Notes: generated from the sequence alone by a model not told the origin. A stretch of DNA of 64,000 bases from Ruegeria arenilitoris (GCF_013035425.1 NZ_WQHX01000001.1:1079443-1143442); one strand, 5' to 3'; positions 17,705 through 27,323 are shown, counted from the stretch's first letter. Numbers and translations: made by a program.

Positions 17705-19717
17705 ATGAACAAGGCAGTCACCGAAGGCACCGAATTCATGCCACCCGCATTTGCAGATGGCTTGGGGGTTTGGTCAAGCGGCGACGGAACACCCGGTTCA
17801 CCCACGTACGATGGATCGGGGAGCGGCGCTTTTGTACCTGCTGATGCAGACTTCGCAGGGTGTCTTGAGATATTCAAAACAGAGTCCACGCAGCGGTTGC
17901 GGTATATGGGCCAAACTCAGTTGCTGCCGGGGTGCTATTTGCAAATCAAGGCACGAGTGAAGGCAATTAGTGGTCCATTACCCACAGTCCGTGTTGCAGG
18001 ATGGGCCGGTGGCGCAGGCGACGCACATGTGACCGGGCTGATCGAGCAGGGCGAGGTTATACAACTACACGAGTACGGCAGAGTATATGAAGTTTCGGCG
18101 ATTGTCGGAAGCGGTAGACGGCAGGGCGTCGATATGCCTTGGGGGTCAGACGCGCTGTACGGCCATTTCGGGTTGGATATCAATGGAACGAACGGCGCTG
18201 TAATCCGAGTAGACGACATTGAGATCACTGATGTTTCCAACGTGTTCTTGCGGGACATGATCGGTTTGGTTGACGTTCGCGATTTCGGTGCAATTGGTGA
18301 TGGCGTGACCGACGACTCTGCAGCCTTTGCAGCGGCTGATCAGGCAGCGGATGGTCGAAAAATATACGTTCCGCAAGGAACCTATTTGCTGGAACAAAAC
18401 ACCACCTTGTCGGCTGACGTTGATTTTGATGGTACGGTGACAATGCCGGATGACAAGTTGTTGGTTCTGACAAAGAGTTATGACTTGCCGACCTACATAT
18501 CCGCCTTCGGGGATGAAGAACTGGCATTTAAGAAAGCCTTCCAAGCCTTGCTGAATAATGCTGACCATGAATCCTTGGACCTAGGCGGGAGAAAGATCGC
18601 GGTTACCGAGCCGATTGACATGCAAGCAGCGGTACCGAACCGTTCGACTTACGCGACCCGCCGCGTGGTGCGAAACGGACAATTTGATGTTAAAAGCAGT
18701 AGCGCTTGGGATACCGAGACTTTTACGTCGGTTGCAACTTACAACCCGACCGATCCGTACAAACTTTCAAACGTTGCAAACGTTGCGAATATCCCTGTCG
18801 GAGCTTTGGTCACCGGGAGTGGCGTGGGGCGCGAGATCTATGTTCGGTCAAAGAATGAAGGTGCTGGCGAAATTACTCTGAACGCCGCAATTTACGATTC
18901 GGTGGGAACTCAGACGTTTACCTTTACCGATTTCAAGTATCTGCTGGACTTCGGTGGTTTCAGTTCGTTGCAAAAATTCGGCATGGAAGGGATCGAGTTT
19001 CAGTGTAATAGCCGTTGCAGTGCAATCCGTCTTTCACCGGGTGGAAACACTTTTGTGCTTAAAGATTGCTTTGTCAGTCGCCCAAAGGATCGGGGGATCA
19101 CTTCGATTGGCATCGGATGCCAGGGTATGCTGATCGATGGTTGTCAATTCCTGTCCAGCGAAGAAGACTTGGACGTAGCTGACCGTAGCTCGATTGCGGT
19201 GAACTCCAACGCCAACGACGTCAAACTGCGTCATAACCGGGCAAACCGTTTCCATCACTTTGCAGTATTAGGTGGGGATAACAATCTTGTGCTTGGCAAC
19301 CACTTCTTTCAAGGCGACAGCGCATCAACCGGGGTGCGCAACGCAGGTTTGGTTCTGATTGGCGGCTACAATAGTTCATCAATTGCGGAAAATTATGTCG
19401 ACAACTGTTTTATCCAGTGGACGAATGAGCGTGACGCATCGCCAAACTATAACTCAGGCTATTCATTCAGTGCGCTGAGTATCACGGATAACATATTCTA
19501 CGCCAGCGATGTGGAGTCTTGGTTTAGTTTCATAGTTGTGCGTCCTTATGGCAGCGGGCACTATCTGAATGGTTTGGCCGTCACCGGAAACAAGTTTCGC
19601 ACCAACGCTGGGTCAATTTCTCGGGTGGATCGGGTCGATACCACTTTTTCCGATTTGAACCCTGACAAGTATTCAGCAGTCTCAGGGTTTGAGCTCTGCC
19701 GGGACTGCCGCGCATAA
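17705..19717 (+). pseudogene. Pectate-lyase-superfamily beta-helix protein, 5' part, interrupted by the integrated element
   Basis: The first 657 codons are host sequence. Residues about 188-208 hold the DFGAIGDGVTDDSAAF motif of the Pectate_lyase_3 / GH28-related fold, followed by right-handed beta-helix rungs (LVLGNHF, LAVTGNKFR). From 19676 the frame runs into the element and ends after 13 foreign residues, giving a 670-residue product. The native last 104 codons continue in frame at 34447 after the other copy of the 15-bp repeat, so the intact protein would be 761 residues. Start ATG 17705 has AAAGGGA upstream. Family members degrade or bind polysaccharide at the cell surface; the substrate is unknown. 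The truncated product may still fold, since whole rungs remain. Confidence 0.9.
19662..19676 (+). repeat. Left attachment site (attL core)
   Basis: CTGACAAGTATTCAG, identical to 34433-34447. CTGA/TCAG arms flank a seven-base centre CAAGTAT, the layout expected for a tyrosine recombinase core with a 7-bp overlap. It lies inside the beta-helix gene and encodes DKYS in its frame. Confidence 0.88.
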
Positions 19718-19755
19718 AACACTGAAACACAGGCATAACCTCCTGTTTTCGTTGA

Positions 19756-19772
19756 AATCACAAACTGTGACC
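19756..19772. promoter_or_regulatory. Partial copy of the AATCACAA-TTGTGATT palindrome
   Basis: AATCACAAACTGTGACC, the left arm identical to, and the right arm two or three mismatches from, the ORF6N operator at 40136. It lies upstream of the integrase. It may be chance. Confidence 0.3.
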
Positions 19773-19776
19773 GCTG

Positions 19777-19829
19777 ATCGCCCTGCCCAAATCATTGTCC
19801 GCAGTTGATCGGGCATGATTGGGGGCGAT
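19777..19829. repeat. Imperfect inverted repeat upstream of integrase
   Basis: ATCGCCCTGCCCAAATCAT (19777-19795) faces ATGATTGGGGGCGAT (19815-19829). Its position between attL and the integrase is where arm-type integrase or excisionase sites are expected. Function is inferred only. Confidence 0.45.
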
Positions 19830-19886
19830 TATGTAAATCGTGATGCAAACGTTGATGAATGGCGGATGCGGTGTTATGTGGGAAGG

Positions 19887-19918
19887 GGCTGAGAGAGCCG
19901 TCCAAAACCCTCTCAGCC
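19887..19918 (+). promoter_or_regulatory. Hairpin in the integrase leader
   Basis: GGCTGAGAG / CTCTCAGCC, nine paired bases, ends about 18 bases before the GAGG ribosome-binding site of the integrase. It may limit integrase translation or end upstream transcription; no T-run follows. Confidence 0.45.
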
Positions 19919-19948
19919 GGAATCATCGTCAAGCATGAGGACCCAACG

Positions 19949-21376
19949 ATGACTGATCGGAAGTTATCCGCAAATGAGCGAGCTTTGAAGCTCTTGAATG
20001 AAGCTCTTGCAACAGGCGTTCGAAATGAGCGGCGCAAGGCCATTCAACAAGCCATTGATGTTTTCGAAGGCAGGCAGGGAAAACCCAGCTCCATCCGAAA
20101 TATCACTCTCGACAACATGAAACCCGGTGATCGTTTTACCGACCCTGAGCATATGGGTCTGGTCTTTCGCTGTAACAGTGACGGAGTGCAGGCGTATTAC
20201 CGTTGGCGCCACCCTGTTTCTGACAAACAGACGGAAACACACATTGGCCGTTACCCAGACCTTGCATTGGGTGATATCCGCGACCTGCATTCTGATCTGC
20301 TCAGGCAGCGTAAATCCGGCAATATACCAAAAGTGCCAAAGGTGACTGTTCAGGCGGTCATGTCTGTCAAAGAGATGGTTGACCGATACCTTGAGGAATA
20401 CGCAAAACCGTTCAAACGAAGCTGGCGGGATGATGAGCGCCTGTTGAACCAGTATCTGGTCGAACCCTTCGGCGATTACCCTGCAAACGAAATAACGAAA
20501 GACATTGTTTCCGGCATTCTCGACACACTGGAGAGTGCGTTGCGCAGTGAGGGCAAGTCGATGAGGACCAGTCAACTTTTGCGGGCGGTCATGTCGAAAA
20601 TGTACAATTACGCGATGGCAGTTCCCCTGAACAAAGAGCCACTGTCCGGGCAACCCATCAACCGGGTGAGCTGGTTACCTGCAGGATCGACAAACCCTGT
20701 CGCGATGACACAGAAGGCCGGATATAAAGCTCAGCGCCATTCTCCAAAGATTGCGGAGCTCAGAACCTTTTATGAGGTTGCGGCCACAAGATCGGACGAA
20801 GACTCTTCCAGTGACGCAATGGCTCGCAAAGTTCTGCAGCTTCAAGCTCTCACTTTTACCCGCATAAACGAAGCCTGTGCCGTTGAATGGTCAGAGATCG
20901 ACTTTGAGGCGGGTACGTGGGAAATCCCCGCCAGCAAGTCAAAGAACCGTCATGCCCATAAAGTTATGCTGAGCAGGCAGGCAATGGAGCTGTTGCAATC
21001 TCTGGACCCAGACACCGCAAAGTCACCTTTCGTGTTTCCGGCAGCAACCGATCCGCAGAGGCACATCATCAAAGGTCTCGTCCAGAAGTTTTGGAGAACG
21101 CAGAGGCAGGCTGACAGTTCCATCAATCCCAAATTCGGCACACACGGCGTCAGAAGGGCAGGAGCGGCGTTTGTGAAGCGAGCGGGCGGCAATGAGGATG
21201 TGCGGGACAGACTGCTCAATCACGTTGATACAAGCTCTGTTGATCGAATGTATTCCGAAGGTGAAACTTTGGATGGTGCCGCCCTGAGATATTCGCAACA
21301 ATGGGCTGATCATCTCGACAGCCTGATATCGTCCAACATCGTCCAAATTCATGAGGCCCGATCCGATGCAACTTGA
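19949..21376 (+). CDS. int: Tyrosine-type site-specific integrase
   Basis: 475 residues from ATG 19949 with GAGG eight bases upstream. An N-terminal arm-binding part (about 55-120, DGVQAYYRWRHP...IGRYPDLALGDIR) resembles P4-type integrases. A SAM-like core-binding domain follows (about 140-260). The catalytic domain shows Arg in TFTRINEACAVEW (near 304), Lys in SKSKNRHAHKVML, HGVRR, the NH of LLNHVD in place of the usual GH, and the Tyr nucleophile in VDRMYSEG (near 435). It should catalyse recombination at the 15-bp core about 270 bases upstream. Its end overlaps the next gene by 11 bases. Confidence 0.93.
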   Translation: MTDRKLSANERALKLLNEALATGVRNERRKAIQQAIDVFEGRQGKPSSIRNITLDNMKPGDRFTDPEHMGLVFRCNSDGVQAYYRWRHPVSDKQTETHIGRYPDLALGDIRDLHSDLLRQRKSGNIPKVPKVTVQAVMSVKEMVDRYLEEYAKPFKRSWRDDERLLNQYLVEPFGDYPANEITKDIVSGILDTLESALRSEGKSMRTSQLLRAVMSKMYNYAMAVPLNKEPLSGQPINRVSWLPAGSTNPVAMTQKAGYKAQRHSPKIAELRTFYEVAATRSDEDSSSDAMARKVLQLQALTFTRINEACAVEWSEIDFEAGTWEIPASKSKNRHAHKVMLSRQAMELLQSLDPDTAKSPFVFPAATDPQRHIIKGLVQKFWRTQRQADSSINPKFGTHGVRRAGAAFVKRAGGNEDVRDRLLNHVDTSSVDRMYSEGETLDGAALRYSQQWADHLDSLISSNIVQIHEARSDAT

Positions 21377-22028
21377 AAGACCCCCACTCACAACCCTTGC
21401 CGAGTTCCACGAAGTTATAAAAGCGTGTGAGGCCGGAGAACACATCCCGGCAACCCAGAACATGCCAGAACATTATCGCACCCCTGAGGGGCGCTTGATT
21501 GCCGCAGTTCGTTACAGGGACGCAATCAAAAATCTTGAGCAGATGGAGATAATCGAACAGCCGCTGACAGTACCCGTGTATTCAACGTGGCAGGAAGCGC
21601 AGGAGATTGTTTCAGAGTGCCCAGCGGAACCAATACGCACATATAAAGGCACTTCGTATTATCTGACTGATGCAGGCGTGAAATATGACTTCGACACGAT
21701 TGAATACATGAAAAGCGAGATTATCCAGAAAAGCACACTCGAAAAAGCGCTCGCGATGATGAAGGCAGAATATTCTGCTCCCGGCAGTGACATGAATCAA
21801 AAGAAAGCTGTTGCGTGGAAAGAAGCCGCAGGGCGGATCATTCTCGAAATAATGGACGATTACCCGGATCACAGGTCAATGATAAAGGATGCGTTTATTC
21901 AATACTGCGCGTGGCAGGCAGAGGAACCAGACCTGCGGAGGGAAATTGAGGAAACGTACTTCAGAAAAATATTCTCCAGACCTGCCGTGCAACAGCTCAT
22001 CGAGGCTCAGGCAAAGAAACAGCCCTGA
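21366..22028 (+). CDS. Hypothetical protein of the element
   Basis: 220 residues, overlapping the integrase 3' end; start ATG 21366 has GAGG nine bases upstream inside the integrase gene. Not recognised. It is soluble, acidic and mostly helical, without zinc or catalytic motifs. TPEGRLIAAVRYRDAI at about 39-54 is encoded over a copy of the CCCCTGAGGGG palindrome core. Tight coupling to int suggests a part in integration control, but there is no direct evidence. Confidence 0.75.
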   Translation: MQLERPPLTTLAEFHEVIKACEAGEHIPATQNMPEHYRTPEGRLIAAVRYRDAIKNLEQMEIIEQPLTVPVYSTWQEAQEIVSECPAEPIRTYKGTSYYLTDAGVKYDFDTIEYMKSEIIQKSTLEKALAMMKAEYSAPGSDMNQKKAVAWKEAAGRIILEIMDDYPDHRSMIKDAFIQYCAWQAEEPDLRREIEETYFRKIFSRPAVQQLIEAQAKKQP

Positions 22029-22032
22029 TTCC

Positions 22033-22247
22033 GGGAGGCTGGGAGGCCCATTCCACACATCCGACAAGAGGGGTTTCTTCTGGTTGTATTCCCCAACCCT
22101 GCGATGCAACCAGAGGAATCCCCACATATAAAAAAGGTAAAAACAGCCTCCCAGCCTCCCATCCTCTTGATATTGCTGGGGAATACCCCAAAACAAGCCT
22201 CCCATAAACCTCCCACAAGCCTCCCATAAACCTCCCATAACTCCCAA
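22033..22247. repeat. Left origin-like module: palindromic frame plus 11-bp iterons
   Basis: GGGAGGCTGGGAGG (22033-22046) pairs perfectly with CCTCCCAGCCTCCC (22147-22160). Between them CTTCTGGTTG (22077-22086) faces CAACCAGAGG (22107-22116), with an AT-rich stretch at 22126-22144. Four CCTCCCA iterons follow at 22198, 22209, 22220 and 22231, exactly 11 bases apart, with a partial fifth at 22241. The same module, reverse-complemented, lies at 31031-31237. The layout suggests initiator binding and a replication origin. This stretch has no gene. Confidence 0.8.
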
Positions 22248-22394
22248 AGTCATCCGTTACGGGCGTTTGACAGGCTCAACTTGTCCGACAAGTCACCGTC
22301 TTGTCCGACAGGCCAGCATGTCGCCGTTCCCGACTGTTATTCGATTCTCATGACCGCCGCCGCTCATTGGCGGAAACCTGAGGAAATCGAACAG

Positions 22395-22631
22395 ATGACA
22401 ATCGAACAGAACATTGCAGATGATGAGCTCACTGTTATTGAGCCCGATCTGATGCGCCTGCCGCGCTTCGTTACCGAAACCGGGATACCGCGCAGCACAG
22501 TTTACGACCTCATCCATCGCGGAGAAATCGACGCCATAAAGATTGGTCGGGCAACTTTTATCCAGATGGAAAGTTACGCCCGGTTTTTGGACCGCCAGCG
22601 GTGGAAACCAAACCGGAGGACGGGAGCATGA
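22395..22631 (+). CDS. AlpA/excisionase-like helix-turn-helix protein
   Basis: 78 residues from ATG 22395; an in-frame ATG at 22350 and a start at 22281 would lengthen it. LMRLPRFVTETGIPRSTVYDLIHRGEIDAIKIGR is replaced here by its landmarks: the helix FVTETGIPRSTVYDLI and wing AIKIGRATFI, the MerR-like fold of P4 AlpA and phage excisionases. It probably binds the att arms or the origin-proximal promoter. It sits just after the left iteron array and overlaps the helicase start by four bases (ATGA). Confidence 0.75.
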   Translation: MTIEQNIADDELTVIEPDLMRLPRFVTETGIPRSTVYDLIHRGEIDAIKIGRATFIQMESYARFLDRQRWKPNRRTGA

Positions 22632-23296
22632 TTCACGTCGATCTCTCTCCCGATCAGGAAACAGTCAAAGCCAAAGTTTTGGCGTGGCTGAAATCCGGCA
22701 AGCAGCAGATGTTCAGCATTGGCGGCGCTGCAGGGTCTGGCAAAACAACACTGGCGCAATCCATTGTTGCTGATGCTGGCCTGCAACCTTTCAACAATGC
22801 TCTGTTCTGGCAGCAGATGACACTCGGGAGGCCAAAGCCTCAGGAGAACACATTCTGCTGTGGAGCTCTCACAAGACGCGCTGCAGGGGTATTGGCTCGC
22901 AAGGGGGTAAAGGGTGCCAGAACCATTCATTCGCTCGCATACAACCCGTGGATAAATCTCACGCCGGAAATAAAGCGGGAGATTGCTGCAACTGAGAAAG
23001 AGATTGCCTCGCTTGAGGCAGAAGTTGACGCCCTGACAGAAAAACACGGCACAGACGAGCATGACTCAGTTGTCAAAACTGTGCGCAAAATGTTTCGGCT
23101 GATTGCTCATGTGGACGCTCTGAAAGCGCCGGATTTTCAGTTCAATTCCGAACAGATCGAACAAACCTCTCTTTTGTTGCTTGATGAAAGCTCAATGATC
23201 CCCACGCAGATTTGGCGTGATCTTCTGGGTTCGGGTGTTCGCATTCTGGCAATTGGCGATCCGTTCCAGCTCCCACCAGTGGAGGCAGGACGATGA
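22628..23296 (+). CDS. Pif1/RecD-like SF1B helicase, N-terminal half
   Basis: 222 residues. Walker A IGGAAGSGKTTLAQ (about 33-46), motif Ia TIHSLAY, Walker B LLLLDESSMIP and motif III IGDPFQLPPVE are present, after which the protein stops. Residues about 120-150 form a charged helix. This is exactly the first RecA-like half of a RecD2/Dda-type helicase; motifs IV-VI are in the next gene. The stop and the next start overlap as ATGA at 23293-23296. Either two coupled subunits or a single gene with a one-base frameshift. Confidence 0.82.
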   Translation: MIHVDLSPDQETVKAKVLAWLKSGKQQMFSIGGAAGSGKTTLAQSIVADAGLQPFNNALFWQQMTLGRPKPQENTFCCGALTRRAAGVLARKGVKGARTIHSLAYNPWINLTPEIKREIAATEKEIASLEAEVDALTEKHGTDEHDSVVKTVRKMFRLIAHVDALKAPDFQFNSEQIEQTSLLLLDESSMIPTQIWRDLLGSGVRILAIGDPFQLPPVEAGR

Positions 23297-24081
23297 GCAC
23301 ATATTTCAACCTGAGCACATTGGATGCCGAACTGACCAAAATTCATCGGCAGGATGAGGGCTCTGTCCTTGAGCTCGCAACAAGCCTGCGTTGCGGTAAT
23401 GGACTCAAGTACGGCGAACATGCCGAAGCTCTGATCCTGCCATATGACCAATGGCAGGCTGACGTTGTGAAGGCTCCTGACGTGTTCGCAGAGGCAGGTT
23501 TCGTGATTGTCGATAAACATGAGACCCGCCGGAAGGTAAACCGGGCAATCCGGGAACTGCACCTCAACCGCATGACATACAATCCTGAGCCGGGTGATCG
23601 TCTGGTTATCTGCCGGAACTGTGCGCAAACCGGGTTGGCGAATGGCGACGTTGTTGAAGTTTCTGCCGTTGAATGGCGGGAGGATTTCAACGGGTATGCG
23701 GTCACTTCGTACACCCATCAGGAAACAGGCGAATCTTTCTCCGGCAAAACAGACGCATTTGCCATTCCGGTAAATCGGCTTGCACAGACATACGACCAGA
23801 GGCCAACGAAGATTTTCCGCGACGGATTGGACAAAGCCGATCTGCCAATGATCCCGGTTGATTTCGGATGGGCCGTTACCTGCCACGCTGCACAGGGAAG
23901 CGAACGCGATAACGTCATAATCATCGGGAACTGGATGGGCGGTATGGATGCCGAGTCAAAAGCGCGGTGGATGTACACGGCTTTGACCCGGGCTCGCAAA
24001 CACGTGCTGGCATACATTGTGCCTTTGCCACCTTTGCCAGCGTGGAAAGCGCGTAACAGCTCAATTCAGGCGGTTTCGTGA
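23293..24081 (+). CDS. Pif1/RecD-like SF1B helicase, C-terminal half
   Basis: 262 residues. It begins FNLSTLDAELTKIHRQ, the segment that normally follows motif III in RecD-type enzymes, and carries motif V/VI-like sequence GWAVTCHAAQGSERDNVIII and WMYTALTRARKHVL near its end. Residues 120-185 resemble the small beta domain (2B) inserted in RecD2. It cannot hydrolyse ATP without the Walker half encoded upstream. Moving from the first to the second frame requires a -1 shift near 23293. Confidence 0.8.
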   Translation: MSTYFNLSTLDAELTKIHRQDEGSVLELATSLRCGNGLKYGEHAEALILPYDQWQADVVKAPDVFAEAGFVIVDKHETRRKVNRAIRELHLNRMTYNPEPGDRLVICRNCAQTGLANGDVVEVSAVEWREDFNGYAVTSYTHQETGESFSGKTDAFAIPVNRLAQTYDQRPTKIFRDGLDKADLPMIPVDFGWAVTCHAAQGSERDNVIIIGNWMGGMDAESKARWMYTALTRARKHVLAYIVPLPPLPAWKARNSSIQAVS

Positions 24082-24143
24082 TGCAATCGTTGATGGTCAG
24101 TAATTCGATCGCTCGGAATATTCAGCAATTATAACAAGTTACA

Positions 24144-24178
24144 CGGTTGGCAATCGCTGACAGCAGATCAGCCAACCG
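24144..24178 (+). promoter_or_regulatory. Hairpin in the leader of the primase gene
   Basis: CGGTTGGC / GCCAACCG, eight paired bases, ends four bases before the GAGGA ribosome-binding site of the primase gene. The GGTTGG stem recurs at 27324-27359. It may regulate primase synthesis. Confidence 0.5.
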
Positions 24179-24190
24179 CATGAGGACAGC

Positions 24191-26758
24191 ATGTCAAACC
24201 TGACAGACAAATTGAGAGCAGCCGAGCGGCGACACTCTGACAAAATATTGGGTGATATCGGAGCCCTGCCCACGTACCCAAATAAACATGCGGTATGCCC
24301 CTTGCCCGGGCATGACGATAACAACCCATCGTTTCGATATGATCCTGAGGCTGAGCGGTGTTTCTGCTCCTGCAGGCCCAACGGAATTACACTGACAGAT
24401 GTTGTTGCCGAAATCAGGGGCGTAAACACAGGCGACAAAACGGGTTTCGTCAACGCTGTCAAAGCTGTCGAGCAGATCACAGGCGAGCAGATTCTGGAAA
24501 AGCGCGTCAATGGTGCCGCCCGGGTAAATGGGTCGAAACCAACGCCAGAGCAGGAAGCTGCCGCCGCAAAGCTGGCAGAAGAAAAAGCCGAGCGGGAGAA
24601 ACAGCAGCAGGCCGAAGTTGCGGCAAAGAGCCGCTGGATTGAGAGCGAGTTGCAACGGCTGGAACCGATAACCGGAACGCCTGTTGAAACATATCTCCGT
24701 CAACATCGCGGCCTGACAGATATGGAGCTGGATTTCCCCAATCTCGGATTTATGCCGGATTTCCGCACAAAGCCCGGTGGGAAAGTCTCTCCTGCGATGG
24801 TTGCAGTTGTCAGAGATTCCAGCGGCAAAATTACCGGAATGGCGGGAACTCTCCTGAACTCCGATGGATCGCCAAAGCGCGACGCCAAAGGCAACAAGAT
24901 CAAACTGTCATGCGGGAGCCTGAAAGATGGTTTTGTCACTCTCAGGCATCCTGCAGCGGCGTGTGTGGCGATTGCAGAGGGCATTGAGACCGGGCTGAGC
25001 AGAATTGCAGCAGGGCCTGCAGAAGTTCGCGTGTGCGTCGGCATTATCCGCACCAGTGCCTGCGAGAATGCCACGGGCCGGGTGGAGTTTATTTCAGACG
25101 TTGATCAGATCGTCAGAACGCGCCAGCTCGCGAGAGAGCAGGCAAAGAACAACCGGAACATAAAAGCATACGTTATTGCGCCGCCTGCATCCTTCGGAGC
25201 CAAAGCGGATCTGAATGATGTTTTGATGGAAATGAACGCCGAGCGCGTTTTGGGTCTGGTCGATGATGGTGACAGAATTCGTGCCGCTCGCAAACACAGT
25301 GGCGTTGAGCAACTGACCATCGGATCAGATGTTGAAGTTTCAGACCGGGTACTTGAACAGCTCGAAGATTTACACGGCAACATTGCCTTTGCCGAGGGTG
25401 CGGCGTGGGCATTCAATGGGCGCATCTGGGAGGCACTGGACGAAAACCGCCTCAAGCGTCACGTACAACGCTTTGACGGAGCCATTTACCCAACAGCGAG
25501 CGGCAAAGATGCCCGGTATTCCCTGACCAGCGGCAAAGTGAAATCTGTCATTGAATTACTGTACACGAAGCGATCCGATGAGGACTTTTTTACAAGCAGC
25601 CCAACGGGTGTCTCATGTCGCAATTGTTTCGTGTCTGTGCGCCCCTTGCCCGGTGGAGAATGGACCGCGACAGCAGAACCTCATGCCCGAAACCAGAGAG
25701 CACGGCATTACGTCAACGCAGATTGGCATCAGGAGAGACCTGCAGACTTTGATCATCGCTTGAAGGCAAGCGACTTGAACAGGTTTCTGAGGGGTCTGTT
25801 CTCATCTGCAAAAACTCTTGAGCGAATCCAACGCGAACAGCCGCACCTGAATTTCACGCAGGAAACAGCAGGCAAAGATGTTCGGGATCGTATCCGCGCC
25901 ATTCTTGAGGTTGCTGCATGTGCCATTCTCGGGCACGGAACCCGGTTGAGTCATCCGAAGGCTGCAATCTTTGTCGGGCAAGGTGGCAGTGGTAAATCCA
26001 CCGTTGGCGAACTTCTTTGCGCCCTGATTGATCCCAAATCGGTTTCATCTGTCCCGCCGAGCGTTATGGGCGAGCGTTTCGGGATGCCTGCCTTGCGTGG
26101 AGCTGCCCTCAATTATGCAGAGGAAGTGTCATCGAAGGCATTGGGCGGCGACGTTTTCAAACGAGTTGTGACCGGAAACATTTGCAACGCCGAGCCAAAG
26201 AACAAAGACGCCTTTTATTTTCGCCCAACCGCGCAGCACCTGTTCATAACAAACAAAGTTCCAACCTTTGCAGGCGGCGTTGATACCGGGCTTGAGCGCC
26301 GGGTTCTGATCATTCCTTTTGACAATCGTTATGCCGACACAGCCGACAAAGTTGCCATTGGTGATTATGACGCGCTGGCAGATCGCAATCTGCTGCAAAA
26401 GATCGTTGATAATGATCTCGACCTTTTTCTGGCACTGGTCATTGATGCCGGGTTGGGCCTGCTCAAAGCTGGTGCTTTGACAGAACCGGAAACCGCGAAG
26501 ATCGCAAAGAACGATTGGCTTGATGACTCAGACCGGGTTCGCGCGTGGGCACGGCGGCATTTGGTTGTTCAAGCCAATTCGAAGCTGACTGTTGAGGACG
26601 CATACAACGCTTTCAGAGATTGGTGGGCTGACGAAGGTCTGTCGGTGGGAATGCCTGCAAAGAACAGTTTCTCATTCCGGCTGTCCAATCATGAGCCTGC
26701 CCTGAAACGCGGCCCTGACAGCGTGAAGGCCCATTTCATCAACGCGAAACTGAAATGA
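24191..26758 (+). CDS. P4-alpha-like primase-helicase (zinc finger, Toprim, SF3 helicase)
   Basis: 855 residues, GAGGA upstream of the ATG. Residues about 35-60 hold a CHC2-like zinc finger (CPLPGHDDNNPSF...CFCSC). Residues about 240-345 form a Toprim_3 domain with IAEGIETGLS. After a linker, residues about 590-720 form an SF3/D5-like helicase: Walker A VGQGGSGKSTVGE, Walker B-like AALNYAEEVSS, sensor LFITNKVP and the Arg-rich GLERRVLIIPF. This combination is that of P4 alpha and satellite or plasmid replicases that prime and unwind their own origin. The two iteron modules are the natural targets. The next gene overlaps it by four bases. Confidence 0.9.
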   Translation: MSNLTDKLRAAERRHSDKILGDIGALPTYPNKHAVCPLPGHDDNNPSFRYDPEAERCFCSCRPNGITLTDVVAEIRGVNTGDKTGFVNAVKAVEQITGEQILEKRVNGAARVNGSKPTPEQEAAAAKLAEEKAEREKQQQAEVAAKSRWIESELQRLEPITGTPVETYLRQHRGLTDMELDFPNLGFMPDFRTKPGGKVSPAMVAVVRDSSGKITGMAGTLLNSDGSPKRDAKGNKIKLSCGSLKDGFVTLRHPAAACVAIAEGIETGLSRIAAGPAEVRVCVGIIRTSACENATGRVEFISDVDQIVRTRQLAREQAKNNRNIKAYVIAPPASFGAKADLNDVLMEMNAERVLGLVDDGDRIRAARKHSGVEQLTIGSDVEVSDRVLEQLEDLHGNIAFAEGAAWAFNGRIWEALDENRLKRHVQRFDGAIYPTASGKDARYSLTSGKVKSVIELLYTKRSDEDFFTSSPTGVSCRNCFVSVRPLPGGEWTATAEPHARNQRARHYVNADWHQERPADFDHRLKASDLNRFLRGLFSSAKTLERIQREQPHLNFTQETAGKDVRDRIRAILEVAACAILGHGTRLSHPKAAIFVGQGGSGKSTVGELLCALIDPKSVSSVPPSVMGERFGMPALRGAALNYAEEVSSKALGGDVFKRVVTGNICNAEPKNKDAFYFRPTAQHLFITNKVPTFAGGVDTGLERRVLIIPFDNRYADTADKVAIGDYDALADRNLLQKIVDNDLDLFLALVIDAGLGLLKAGALTEPETAKIAKNDWLDDSDRVRAWARRHLVVQANSKLTVEDAYNAFRDWWADEGLSVGMPAKNSFSFRLSNHEPALKRGPDSVKAHFINAKLK

Positions 26759-27093
26759 GGGCAGGGGCAGTGGATTTACTCGACACACTTTTGAACGACG
26801 AACTGGGGGAACAAAAGGACAGAGAATGTTACAAACACCTGCCGCCCCTTCGTCGCCTTGTTCACAAGCTGCGTACCATCGCGGATTTGGACGAGCTCGA
26901 CGCCCTCAGGAATGCGCCGACCTTTGGATACCGCCCTCAATGGAGCGGGAGAGAGCTGGAAGTCATCCACTCCCGCAGAGATTGGCTGATACGCAATCAG
27001 CGATCTGCTGCCAGCAATTCCCAACAAAACAACGGGAATAATCGAATCGACCTTTTGAACCCGTCAACGAATGACTCACGCAAACAGAGATGA
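26755..27093 (+). CDS. Hypothetical protein of the element
   Basis: 112 residues, starting in the primase stop (ATGA). Helical N-terminal two thirds (KHLPPLRRLVHKLRTIADLDEL) and a low-complexity Asn/Gln/Ser-rich tail. No recognised family. The coupling suggests a partner of the primase-helicase, by inference only. Confidence 0.65.
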   Translation: MRAGAVDLLDTLLNDELGEQKDRECYKHLPPLRRLVHKLRTIADLDELDALRNAPTFGYRPQWSGRELEVIHSRRDWLIRNQRSAASNSQQNNGNNRIDLLNPSTNDSRKQR

Positions 27094-27101
27094 GAGGAAA
27101 A

Positions 27102-27317
27102 ATGAGCGCAATTGATGAACTCAACACACGAACAGAAGCGGAGGCGAAAGTTCATGACGCAATCGCCCTTCGTATGAATGTGACGTTGCTTGCCGATGGA
27201 CAGAAAGAGCTTGCGTACCTGCAGGCCGCTCACATCAGGGCCGGATCGCCCAAACGGGTAAAGATCAGGCTCAACCTCCCAACAAAATACAAACGGAGGG
27301 CTGAGTACGAAATCTGA
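27102..27317 (+). CDS. Small hypothetical protein
   Basis: 71 residues, with GAGAGG upstream of ATG 27102. The C-terminus is basic (PKRVKIRLNLPTKYKRRAEYEI), suggesting nucleic-acid contact. Not recognised. Confidence 0.6.
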   Translation: MSAIDELNTRTEAEAKVHDAIALRMNVTLLADGQKELAYLQAAHIRAGSPKRVKIRLNLPTKYKRRAEYEI

Positions 27318-27323
27318 CAACGC

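Noticed and set aside
22033..22247. CCTCCC-rich array considered as a CRISPR array
   Set aside because: Repeat unit is 11 bases with no spacers of constant length and no cas genes; iterons fit better.
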